Shown: piece after piece, positions 1 to 7,392 of the stretch | Layout: each line of letters starts with the position of its first letter | Numbering within the stretch: position 1 is the stretch's first letter | Assembly (NCBI GenBank): GCA_947174235.1 | Contig: CAMWID010000039.1 | Location: 1 to 34,204, forward strand | DNA from: an uncultured Porphyromonadaceae bacterium | Lineage (GTDB): Bacteria; Bacteroidota; Bacteroidia; Bacteroidales; Muribaculaceae | Direction: 5' to 3' | Length of the DNA stretch: 34,204 nucleotides | Made by a program: the position numbers and the translations under genes | Notes under the pieces: model-generated | What the model saw: only the letters and a program-made list of their open reading frames with translations | Told to the model about the DNA's origin: nothing | Databases searched by the model: none

Positions 1-2
1 GT

Positions 3-596
3 CCGTCCTGGGGCTGGGGTGGAGGCTCACGTCCCCCGATGGCGGATTTCAGACCAAACGGCAATCGACCTGTAGGTCCTCGTCCAGGATGGTCAGGCAA
101 TACGCGTCCCGGTGGCAGTCTTGCCCACAGGGTTCCCGGAGGTTCCGGCAATTCGGTGAGCCGTCCCGGTTCTACGGGATCCGGCTGGAGTTCGTCTACA
201 CGCCCCGGCACATCAAGCACGCGTCCGGGTTCGACACCTTCTCGTCCCGGCGGGAATCATGTCGGAGTAGTCAACAATAATGGAAGATGGGAGTATAACA
301 CCACCTCAAGGACGGGTCACAGGGCTGCCGGTACTGGCGCAGTAAGCAATGGTAACAACACGAACAGAGGGGGTAACCGTGTGACTACCGGCAATACGAC
401 CAACAGGAATACAAACACTGTCAACCGCAATTATAATACCACCAACCGCAATTATAATACCACCAACAGGAATTATAATACCACAAACCGAAGCACATAT
501 AATACCGGACGTTCTACCGGAGGAAGCTTCGGAGGTGGCAGGACATCCGGAGGCGGACGTTCTACCGGAGGCGGAGGCTCGCGTGGTCACCGTTGA
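3..596 (+). CDS. Low-complexity Gly/Arg/Asn/Thr-rich protein, 3' part
   Basis: I do not recognise this protein. The reading frame is open to the left edge of the window (codons run from base 3, upstream of the first ATG at 39), so this is probably only the C-terminal part of a longer gene. What is visible is entirely low complexity. A Pro/Arg/Gly section (PRPGW, TRPGG, SRPGS-type units) comes first. It is followed by an Asn/Thr/Tyr section with three tandem 7-residue units NRNYNTT (bases 422-484), and last by a Gly/Ser/Arg tail with GRSTGG repeats ending in RGHR. No signal peptide, membrane segment or catalytic motif falls inside the window. Composition suggests a disordered or surface-exposed tail. 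Both the coding status and the strand are supported by an in-frame amino-acid repeat and by the terminator that follows about 55 bases after the stop. Confidence 0.6.
   Translation, partial: PSWGWGGGSRPPMADFRPNGNRPVGPRPGWSGNTRPGGSLAHRVPGGSGNSVSRPGSTGSGWSSSTRPGTSSTRPGSTPSRPGGNHVGVVNNNGRWEYNTTSRTGHRAAGTGAVSNGNNTNRGGNRVTTGNTTNRNTNTVNRNYNTTNRNYNTTNRNYNTTNRSTYNTGRSTGGSFGGGRTSGGGRSTGGGGSRGHR
422..484 (+). repeat. Three tandem 21-bp coding repeats
   Basis: Three consecutive 21-base units each encode NRNYNTT. The first two (422-442, 443-463) are identical. The third (464-484) differs only in the Arg codon (cgc to agg, with one more change beside it). Degenerate copies flank them (401-421 and from 485). 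Near-identity at the DNA level suggests recent slippage or unequal exchange, so copy number may vary between strains. Confidence 0.8.
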
Positions 597-649
597 CATC
601 GGTATCGCACATATTCTTCGTAAATGGAGGAGTGCCTTGTAAATAAATG

Positions 650-681
650 ATGGGGGCTCAAAACTTTTGAGCCCCCATTTG
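650..681. terminator. Intrinsic terminator after the repeat-rich gene
   Basis: An almost perfect inverted repeat, ATGGGGGCTCAAAA / TTTTGAGCCCCCAT around a single C at 664, is followed by a short T-rich stretch. It lies about 55 bases after the stop of the upstream gene and before the outer-membrane protein gene, so it separates the two transcripts. Confidence 0.8.
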
Positions 682-759
682 TTATATAATCAGGTAGTCT
701 TATTATAAGGCTAATATTCATAATGTTCATATTGTTTAATATTATTGCTTTCTTGCACT

Positions 760-2481
760 ATGAATAAATCTTTATTAACTCTGTCATTGTCATTGTCTGC
801 CACATTTACCATGTTCGGACAAAGTGCCGTGGATGCATACCGCCTTTCACAGCCTGACATGAAGGGAACAGCCCGGTTTATGGGTATGGCGGGTGCCTTC
901 GGGGCGCTTGGCGGAGATCTTTCCACACTTTCACAGAATCCTGCCGGTATAGGTGTATACCGTAGTAACGAAATAGGCTTCTCACTTGATCTTGACTGTC
1001 AGAGCTCTTCTGCGGAGGCGCAGGGTTTCAAACACGACATGAGCCAGACAAAATTCCTTTTGAACAATATCGGAGCGGTGCTGACGATGCGTCTTGCAAG
1101 CGAGACCATGCCGAATATCAATTTCGGATTCACGTATAATAAGGGAGCCTCGTTCAACCGCGTTTATGGAGGGGGAGTCCCCAAATTATCAAATTCATTA
1201 AGCAATTATATAGCCGGTATTTCAAATGGCGAGGGTCTTACAGAAAATGATGTCGCCTCGACAAGCAATTATGATCCTTATAATCCTACTGACGTAGGAT
1301 ATATCTCTCCATGGCTTTCTATTCTTGGCTATGACGGCTATCTGATCACTCCGACCGGTTCCGGAGAGAACACGAGATGGTATGGACAATGGGGCGACGG
1401 CACGTCGGGATCCGGTTCTTTCAAGGTGCAGGAGAAAGGTTCTGTCGATGAATATAACATAGCTTTCGGCGGCAACATCAAGAATGTGCTCTATTGGGGC
1501 ATGGATTTTGATATTGTCAACTTGAATTATACTATGCAGAGTCTATGGGGTGAAAATCTTGAGGGCGCATATGTTCCGGATCAGAACAATCAGCTGGTGA
1601 GGGAATCTGCTTCATGGGGTCTCGGAAATTATTATAACGTGCATGGAAGCGGCTTTAATTACAAGCTCGGCTTCATCCTAAAACCAATACAGGAACTCCG
1701 CATCGGTTTGGCTTTCCATACACCTACCTGGTACAACCTGACTGAGAATTATGTCGGATCCGTAGATTATCAGTATGGCAACGAGCAGCCTGGATCGACA
1801 TCTACCAACGGAGGCTATCTTGCATATAATGATATGTGTTTCCGCACCCCATGGAAGATTATCGCGAGTCTTGCAGGAGTGATCGGCAACAATTTCATTA
1901 TCTCGATGGATTATGAATGGATTGCATACAACAAGATGAAATTCTCCTCCCCCGGAAGTTATGGGGTCAGCGATGATTGGGATTATGGTTGGGATAACGG
2001 CTGGGACTGGTATGCTTCTGCAAACAGCGCGCCGCAGCCTCCTACGAAATCTTCTGTTTTTGACAGCGGGATGTATGGAGATGTCAATGGCGACATTGCG
2101 AATTACTATCAATCCACGAATACAATCAGGTTAGGCGCCGAGTACAGGGTTACTCCGGCATTCAGTCTGCGCGCGGGGTACAGTTATACCACATCTCCGG
2201 TCAAGGAACGTGCGAAAGAAGACAAGGAAATCATCTATACAGCCGGTACACGTCCTAATTATAGATTTGACAATCATACATATTACATAACATGTGGAGC
2301 AGGCTATCGTTATAAAAATCTATATGTAGACCTCGCATATGTTTATAAAAATATATCTTCACAGTATCACGCATACACACCGGATGTTAACACTGACGTA
2401 AATCAGTCGATCCCTTCTCCGCAGGCAAAAGTTGATTTCAACAATAGCCAGATAGTGCTTTCTGCCGGTATACGGTTCTGA
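760..2481 (+). CDS. OmpP1/FadL-family outer-membrane transport protein
   Basis: Probable beta-barrel of the OmpP1/FadL/TodX family, whose members carry hydrophobic compounds across the outer membrane; Bacteroidales copies are often labelled hemin receptor without proof. From the ATG at 760 the protein has 573 residues. An N-terminal signal peptide (MNKSLLTLSLSLSATFTMFG) is followed by the family's N-terminal region, with RFMGMAGAFGALGGDLSTLS and NPAGIGVYR. The rest is rich in alternating aromatic and polar strands, and the chain ends in a C-terminal phenylalanine (SAGIRF), the usual barrel-assembly signal. The frame also opens from a TTG at 745, but the ATG gives a cleaner signal peptide. The gene stands alone between terminators at 650-681 and 2518-2567. 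The substrate cannot be told from sequence. Confidence 0.85.
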   Translation: MNKSLLTLSLSLSATFTMFGQSAVDAYRLSQPDMKGTARFMGMAGAFGALGGDLSTLSQNPAGIGVYRSNEIGFSLDLDCQSSSAEAQGFKHDMSQTKFLLNNIGAVLTMRLASETMPNINFGFTYNKGASFNRVYGGGVPKLSNSLSNYIAGISNGEGLTENDVASTSNYDPYNPTDVGYISPWLSILGYDGYLITPTGSGENTRWYGQWGDGTSGSGSFKVQEKGSVDEYNIAFGGNIKNVLYWGMDFDIVNLNYTMQSLWGENLEGAYVPDQNNQLVRESASWGLGNYYNVHGSGFNYKLGFILKPIQELRIGLAFHTPTWYNLTENYVGSVDYQYGNEQPGSTSTNGGYLAYNDMCFRTPWKIIASLAGVIGNNFIISMDYEWIAYNKMKFSSPGSYGVSDDWDYGWDNGWDWYASANSAPQPPTKSSVFDSGMYGDVNGDIANYYQSTNTIRLGAEYRVTPAFSLRAGYSYTTSPVKERAKEDKEIIYTAGTRPNYRFDNHTYYITCGAGYRYKNLYVDLAYVYKNISSQYHAYTPDVNTDVNQSIPSPQAKVDFNNSQIVLSAGIRF

Positions 2482-2517
2482 CCGGTAGCGGTGAATTAGT
2501 TTACCGCTCCTAATAAT

Positions 2518-2567
2518 ACTATCCCACGGAATCCGATTCCTTTTCGTAGATTCCGTGGGATAGTTTT
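2518..2567. terminator. Bidirectional terminator between convergent genes
   Basis: A perfect 16-bp stem, ACTATCCCACGGAATC (2518-2533) with GATTCCGTGGGATAGT (2549-2564), has a 15-base loop and a T run on the plus side. It sits between the outer-membrane protein (+) and the methyltransferase (-) and can serve both. A second, weaker inverted repeat (AGCGGT/ACCGCT) lies just upstream. Confidence 0.85.
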
Positions 2568-2611
2568 GTAAAAAATTGATCTTGGAAACGCCTGTCAGGT
2601 CAATCTCTGCA

Positions 2612-3865
2612 TCACCGCATCCTCTTAGCTGTCACTAAAATAGGAGAGGAGTCAGACAGCCGAGAGGCATAAAGGAAGGTGTCATCACCTTCGAGAAGTC
2701 CCAGTTTCTTTTTGAGGTCAGATGCCTGCATCGGATAGTTTCTTGTCACGACATTGATTTTTTCCCCTTTTAGCGATTTGAGTCTTTTTTTATCCGGAAT
2801 ATCAGTGATCTGGAGAATCCTGCCGGGAAAATCGGATATCACAATGTCAGAGAAGAAAATGTGGGAGGACGCCGCAGCTTTTTTTATTGACGGATAACGT
2901 TCGCACAGTTCGTGCCACGGCGCAAGTTTCATTACCGGAGCATTCGGTTCGTATATGAATTTCCCTGGAGAAATCTCTTCAGCGGATACATATCTTATTG
3001 CAGCGAAAGATTTTTCTGATATTTCGCAGTTGGTTTCATCGCGTTTAATGAAAAATTGAAAACGGCTTTTGACCGTGCCGTCGGCATTAAGATCTATTGC
3101 TTCTGCAAGAATGTTTCCGTTGGCGGTTGATTTATTCTGATGATGCAAGGATGCTTCGATAAGGATTTCTTTGCATTCCCCTTTCACGCTTATGGCGCGG
3201 ATGGTCTTTGCGCAGGGAATATCCCGTAACGTTTGTGAGATATCTAAAAGAGGGGATGCTTTTATCATTACGGTTTCTGCGCGGGAAAGAAGAAGGTTCA
3301 TACCGGAGAGAATGTCTGGTTTGCAATCCTTAAAATTATATACTCTTGAATTTCCATTTCCGCGCCTTGCCGGGTCTACAAAAATCAAATCAAAATTATT
3401 GTCACAACGGGACAGGAATTCCATAGAGTCACAGCAAATAGCTTTCATATTGGATGTACCTGAGACCTCGATGTTATATTTTAGGAACGATGCTTTCACA
3501 GGATCAATCTCGCATGATGTAATTTCTTTTGCCACAGATGAAAATGCGAAAGAATCAATGCCGAGTCCCGCTGTCATGTCTAAGATCCGGTCATTGCATG
3601 ATATGAGCGAAGAATGAAAATTTGCCACAGCTTCATGGCTTGCCTGCTCTGAAGATACAGTGGAGGGGAAGATGGTATGGCAGTTTGAGACGAACTTTTT
3701 CAATTTAGAGCTGCATTTCCTTCTGCATTCTATTTGAATCAACGCAAGATCAAGATCAAAAGATAATGCTTTTCCATGTAGCTTTAACCTTAACGCGGAT
3801 ATGTCCGCAGAAGAATTGGAAGCTATAAATGTGAAAAAATCAGATCCGGGTTTAGGTAAATCCAT
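2612..3865 (-). CDS. Class I SAM-dependent methyltransferase, PG_1098/THUMP-like type
   Basis: Predicted cytoplasmic methyltransferase, probably acting on RNA. The SAM-binding motif I is clear (ILDMTAGLGIDSFAF, around residues 94-108), followed by an acidic motif II (TSCEIDP). Motif IV is VDPARRG (around 163-169), the form seen in the Bacteroidetes family typified by Porphyromonas PG_1098, whose C-terminal part is classed as THUMP-like. The frame opens at 3886, but I prefer the ATG at 3865 (417 residues, MDLPKPGSDFF). A full-consensus promoter places its -7 box at 3888-3895, so transcription should begin at or after the earlier ATG. The gene is divergent from the exonuclease at 4066. The target base and RNA are unknown. 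Confidence 0.85.
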   Translation of the reverse strand: MDLPKPGSDFFTFIASNSSADISALRLKLHGKALSFDLDLALIQIECRRKCSSKLKKFVSNCHTIFPSTVSSEQASHEAVANFHSSLISCNDRILDMTAGLGIDSFAFSSVAKEITSCEIDPVKASFLKYNIEVSGTSNMKAICCDSMEFLSRCDNNFDLIFVDPARRGNGNSRVYNFKDCKPDILSGMNLLLSRAETVMIKASPLLDISQTLRDIPCAKTIRAISVKGECKEILIEASLHHQNKSTANGNILAEAIDLNADGTVKSRFQFFIKRDETNCEISEKSFAAIRYVSAEEISPGKFIYEPNAPVMKLAPWHELCERYPSIKKAAASSHIFFSDIVISDFPGRILQITDIPDKKRLKSLKGEKINVVTRNYPMQASDLKKKLGLLEGDDTFLYASRLSDSSPILVTAKRMR

Positions 3866-3887
3866 TATTATATGGTTTGAAAACATG

Positions 3888-3918
3888 CAAAATTAGCCAA
3901 CAAAATTTAATTGTCAAA
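3888..3918 (-). promoter_or_regulatory. Bacteroidetes-type promoter of the methyltransferase gene
   Basis: On the minus strand, TTTG (3915-3918) is followed after 19 bases by TAATTTTG (3888-3895). This matches the known Bacteroidetes consensus TTTG-N19-21-TAnnTTTG exactly. The predicted transcription start, near 3881, favours the ATG at 3865. Confidence 0.7.
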
Positions 3919-4065
3919 ATAAATGCGTGTGTGATTCCGTATTATATTTTGGAATAGCGGTAATACGGCGGGATAATAACGTCGCAGATGACCTTTTGGT
4001 ATCAGGATTCCTTGTCTGTATGTTCTCCCAATGGTAATATGTGATTCCGGATTAATGATGTAAAT

Positions 4066-4560
4066 ATGCAAAATTTCGCAGCTATAGATTTCGAGACCGC
4101 CAACGGCAACCCGTGCAGTGTGTGCAGTGTGGGTGTGGTTGTTGTGAAAAACGGAATTGTCACTGACAAATTCTATAAACTGATACACCCTGTCCCCAAT
4201 TATTATAGCCCGGGCAATGTAAGCGTGCATGGACTCACCAGGGCGGATACAGATTCCGCAGACACATTCCCCGAAGTATGGGCTGAAGTTGTACCTCTGA
4301 TCGAGGGTCTGCCATTGGTGGCTCATTTCAGCCGGTTTGATGAGAATTGTCTTAAAGCGGCATTCCGAAGATTTGACATGACATATCCGGATTATGAATT
4401 TTATTGTACGTGCACGGCGGCAAGAAGGGTGTTCGGTAAAACATTGCCGAACCACAAGCTTCCGACAGTTGCGAAAAAATGTGGTTATGATCTTGAACGC
4501 CACCATCATGCTCTCGCGGATGCTGAGGCGGCGGCTGTGATAGCTATTAAAATATTGTAA
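4066..4560 (+). CDS. DnaQ-like DEDDh 3'-5' exonuclease
   Basis: A 164-residue protein that is a single DEDDh exonuclease domain, related to the proofreading subunit epsilon of DNA polymerase III but without any extra domain. Exo I is AIDFET with D8 and E10. The middle region contains GLPLVAHFSRFDENCL with the expected Exo II Asp. Exo III is HHALADAEAA, giving H147 and D152 in the H-x4-D spacing. Start and stop frame the domain tightly. It may act in DNA repair or RNA/DNA end trimming; no partner is encoded beside it. Stand-alone DnaQ-like nucleases are common in Bacteroidales. An antisense open frame covering the same bases is not a gene. Confidence 0.85.
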   Translation: MQNFAAIDFETANGNPCSVCSVGVVVVKNGIVTDKFYKLIHPVPNYYSPGNVSVHGLTRADTDSADTFPEVWAEVVPLIEGLPLVAHFSRFDENCLKAAFRRFDMTYPDYEFYCTCTAARRVFGKTLPNHKLPTVAKKCGYDLERHHHALADAEAAAVIAIKIL

Positions 4561-4667
4561 ATTTGTCACATCAAAATCCCCTCTTTAATTGTTATTAGTT
4601 TTGGTTCCAAAATACCTTAAAATTGGTTTTTTCATCCAGAGTCCGTTCTTTACGATGAAAAAATTAT

Positions 4668-4675
4668 TAATTTTG
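4668..4675 (+). promoter_or_regulatory. Candidate -7 element upstream of the amidase gene
   Basis: TAATTTTG matches the Bacteroidetes -7 consensus TAnnTTTG about 115 bases before the amidase ATG. No good TTTG lies 19-21 bases upstream. A second match, TAGTTTTG, lies at 4596-4603. Either could start the amidase-MCE transcript. The remaining bases of this 208-base gap show nothing else I can name. Confidence 0.4.
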
Positions 4676-4789
4676 TAAGAATTTCAAAGCTATCCTTGTG
4701 TCAGGATTCCGTTATGATTCCATATTGCTGAGAGTATTCATTCAGTAAGGCAGACCACATGGTTCGTTTTGTATAAATCAATTGAATTA

Positions 4790-6265
4790 ATGTTGAAAAT
4801 TAAAGTCAAAATACTTATTCTGCTTATTCTCTCTATTTCGGTTGTGTCTGAGTCTTATGCCGGTACTGAGAATCAGAAGACATTCACCGTTGTCATCGAT
4901 CCGGGTCATGGCGGGAAGGATATAGGCGCGGCAGACAACGGTGCCAGGGAGAAGGATATCAATCTTGGTGTGGCGCTTGAACTTGAAAAAATATTGAAAA
5001 AAAAACTGAAAGAGGTGAAGGTGGTGATGACCAGAAATAATGACACCTATCTCACCCTTCAGCAGCGTGCGGATGTGGCTAACAAGGCAAAGGGCGATCT
5101 CTTTATCTCGATACATACCAATTCCGTAGATAAAAAAAATAAAAACCGCAAGACTGTTTCCGGCAGTTCTGTCTACGCTCTCGGTCTACACAAAGATGAG
5201 AACAATATGAAAGTCGCGAGGAGAGAAAACTCAGTGATAGAGCTTGAAAGCAATTATGAACAGAAATACAGCGGATTCGATCCTAATAAAGATGAATCAT
5301 ATATCATCTTTGAAATGGCGCAAAAGAAAAATCTCAGCAAAAGCATCAAGTTCGCGGAATGGGTTCAGAAAGAGCTTGTTGGTATAGGCAGAAAAAACAG
5401 GGGCGTGCATCAGGCAGGCTTCTGGGTGTTGTGGGCTACGTCGATGCCTTCAGTGCTCATAGAACTTGATTTCATATGCAATCCGGTGTCGGCAAAATAT
5501 ATGACGTCACAGAAAGGAGCGAAGGAATTTGCTGAGGCTATATTCAACGCGATAAAGGATTATCACGAAAACTGGAAGTCCGCTTCCAAGACGGTTGCCT
5601 TGAACGATGTGGTTTACGATGAGAATGAAAAGGGAGATGAATCAGTTGCCACGCGGGAGCCTGATGCAGACGGAGACGGCAATTATGTGGCGTGTATTCA
5701 AAAGACTGAAAAGAAGAGTAGGGATGACACGCCTGCTGTTTCGCGTAAGTCGTATGCCAATGCTCCCCGTAGGCGTCGTAATGAACGTTCGAAGAACTTA
5801 TCGTCAAACCGCAATGTAGAGACTTCCATGATTCCGTTGCATACGGAAAAAGAGCGGGAAGCTTCGTATGTGAACCTCGCGGATCAAAACGAGGGCGAGG
5901 AAATATCAAATAAAGAAGAACCCGTATCCAAGTCAGAAAAGAATAAAAAGACAAAAAAGGATAAAAAGTCAAAGAAAAAAAAGAAACAAAGAGATGCTAA
6001 TGCGCACAACGCAAAGGTGGAAAAAATAGTAACAGTATATAAAATCCAAATATTAGCTTCAGCTGATCTGCTCCGGCAGAGCAATCCCCGTTTTTGCGGT
6101 CTTAAACCAATTTCCACTTATAAAGAGAACAATCTTTATAAATATTATTATGGCGAAAGCACCGACAAAGGGGAAATTGAGGCAATGTTGAAAAAAGTGC
6201 AGCAGAAAATTCCTGATGCGTTCATTGTCTCGGCAAAAAAAAGCAACAGTACGTCTAAAAAATGA
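4790..6265 (+). CDS. N-acetylmuramoyl-L-alanine amidase (Amidase_3) with C-terminal SPOR-like domain
   Basis: Exported zinc amidase that cuts the bond between N-acetylmuramic acid and the stem peptide of peptidoglycan, typically during cell separation. From the ATG at 4790 (491 residues; the frame also opens at a TTG at 4769) there is a signal peptide ending near SYAG. The Amidase_3 domain follows, with zinc ligands H40 (VIDPGHGGKD), E54 (REKDINL) and H109 (ISIHTNS) and catalytic E225 (LIELDF). A long, charged, low-complexity linker contains a lysine-rich stretch with KSKKKKKQ (bases about 5936-5990). The last ~75 residues (VYKIQILAS to FIVSAKK) look like a SPOR-type peptidoglycan-binding domain, which would target the enzyme to the division site. 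The stop overlaps a possible start of the MCE gene by four bases, so the two are co-transcribed. Confidence 0.9.
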   Translation: MLKIKVKILILLILSISVVSESYAGTENQKTFTVVIDPGHGGKDIGAADNGAREKDINLGVALELEKILKKKLKEVKVVMTRNNDTYLTLQQRADVANKAKGDLFISIHTNSVDKKNKNRKTVSGSSVYALGLHKDENNMKVARRENSVIELESNYEQKYSGFDPNKDESYIIFEMAQKKNLSKSIKFAEWVQKELVGIGRKNRGVHQAGFWVLWATSMPSVLIELDFICNPVSAKYMTSQKGAKEFAEAIFNAIKDYHENWKSASKTVALNDVVYDENEKGDESVATREPDADGDGNYVACIQKTEKKSRDDTPAVSRKSYANAPRRRRNERSKNLSSNRNVETSMIPLHTEKEREASYVNLADQNEGEEISNKEEPVSKSEKNKKTKKDKKSKKKKKQRDANAHNAKVEKIVTVYKIQILASADLLRQSNPRFCGLKPISTYKENNLYKYYYGESTDKGEIEAMLKKVQQKIPDAFIVSAKKSNSTSKK

Positions 6266-6273
6266 TTCTGACT

Positions 6274-7176
6274 ATGAAAAAAATTATTACCAAAGAGTTT
6301 ATCATCGGTCTGTCGGTGATATTGGCAGTATTGATTCTGTTTTTCGGGATTGAATATCTGAAAGGTATCAATCTTTTCAAACCTGCGAATTATTATGTGG
6401 CGTCATATGGCAACGTCGCCGGTCTTGAGACTGCGGCGCCTGTTCAGATAGATGGATATAAGGTAGGGCAGGTGAGGGATATCAAATTCAACTATGCAAA
6501 TCCCGGTAAAATAGATGTGGTGCTTGCCTTGAACAAGTCTTTGCGTATCCCTGAAGATTCAAAGGCTATCATCAGCACAACCCTTCTGAGCGGTGCATAT
6601 GTAGAGATAAAACTGGGTAAGAGTTCAAAATTTGCTGAGGTAGGATCTACTATAGAAGGTATGGTTATGCCCGATATGATGGCAAGCATTTCCGACAATC
6701 TTCTCCCCGGGGTCGCTAACATTCTTCCCAGGGTAGACAGCTTGCTTGCAAGTCTCAACACGCTGGCGTCTGATCCAGCTCTTCTCAAATCTATACAGAG
6801 GCTTGACGGTATTTCCGACAACTTGTCTCAGGCTACTGTCGGGCTGAATTCAATGATGCGGAAAGATGTCCCGGCAATAATGGGCAACGCCGGACGTGTG
6901 GCATCCAATCTTGATACCATCACCCGTAATCTCGGAGAACTTTCATATCAGCTGAAGCGGCTTCCTCTTGACGCGACGGTGGACAATGTCAATGACTTGA
7001 CAGGCAATCTTGCCAAATTCTCTGAACAGCTCAATAATCCCAATTCATCACTCGGAATGCTTATGAATGATCCGGAGTTCTATCAGAGATTAAATAAGGT
7101 GAGTGCAGACATAGACTCGCTTATTATTGATATTCAGAAAAATCCCAAGAGATATATCAGTATAAAGCTTCTGTGA
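6274..7176 (+). CDS. MCE-domain (MlaD-like) lipid-transport protein
   Basis: Single-pass inner-membrane protein of the MCE/MlaD family. Such proteins form hexameric rings in the periplasm that pass phospholipids between the two membranes, usually with an ABC transporter. The start at 6274 gives 300 residues beginning MKKIITKEF, followed by one membrane helix (around 8-27) and the MCE domain (around 35-112, with GNVAGLETAAPVQIDGYKVG). A helical C-terminal region follows, with a NPNSSLGMLMNDPEF segment. The ATG at 6262, overlapping the amidase stop as ATGA, is a possible alternative. MlaE and MlaF partners are not in the window, so they must be encoded elsewhere. Co-transcription with a cell-wall amidase suggests co-ordination of envelope layers at division; that is inference. 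Confidence 0.88.
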   Translation: MKKIITKEFIIGLSVILAVLILFFGIEYLKGINLFKPANYYVASYGNVAGLETAAPVQIDGYKVGQVRDIKFNYANPGKIDVVLALNKSLRIPEDSKAIISTTLLSGAYVEIKLGKSSKFAEVGSTIEGMVMPDMMASISDNLLPGVANILPRVDSLLASLNTLASDPALLKSIQRLDGISDNLSQATVGLNSMMRKDVPAIMGNAGRVASNLDTITRNLGELSYQLKRLPLDATVDNVNDLTGNLAKFSEQLNNPNSSLGMLMNDPEFYQRLNKVSADIDSLIIDIQKNPKRYISIKLL

Positions 7177-7242
7177 TACATATGAATGAGTTGTCATTTC
7201 GTAATGATTTATGACGATCAGGATAATTGATTGGCAGCATAC

Positions 7243-7276
7243 AGTCTTCCTTCGGAAAGAGGGAAGACTTTTTTTT
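7243..7276 (+). terminator. Intrinsic terminator between the MCE gene and dnaA
   Basis: The stem AGTCTTCC (7243-7250) / GGAAGACT (7262-7269) has an 11-base loop and is followed by an uninterrupted T run to 7276. It ends the amidase-MCE transcript 67 bases after the stop and implies a separate promoter for dnaA. A near-match to the -7 box (TTATTTTG, 7363-7370) lies 23 bases before the dnaA ATG. Confidence 0.85.
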
Positions 7277-7392
7277 GAAAAATATTGTTTTGATACGCAA
7301 ATCATTATAAAAAATCGAATATTGCAAGTCCTGCGGCTCTTTTTTTTTCTGTTTTTTTGTAGTTATTTTGCAGTCCCGTTTGCATTATCACC

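Noticed and set aside
3907..4569. 220-codon open frame antisense to the exonuclease gene
   Set aside because: The plus-strand frame has all DEDDh motifs; the antisense product shows none and simply mirrors it.
7177..7392. Possible oriC upstream of dnaA
   Set aside because: The stretch is AT-rich with T runs, but no cluster of DnaA boxes is visible; the terminator explains part of it.
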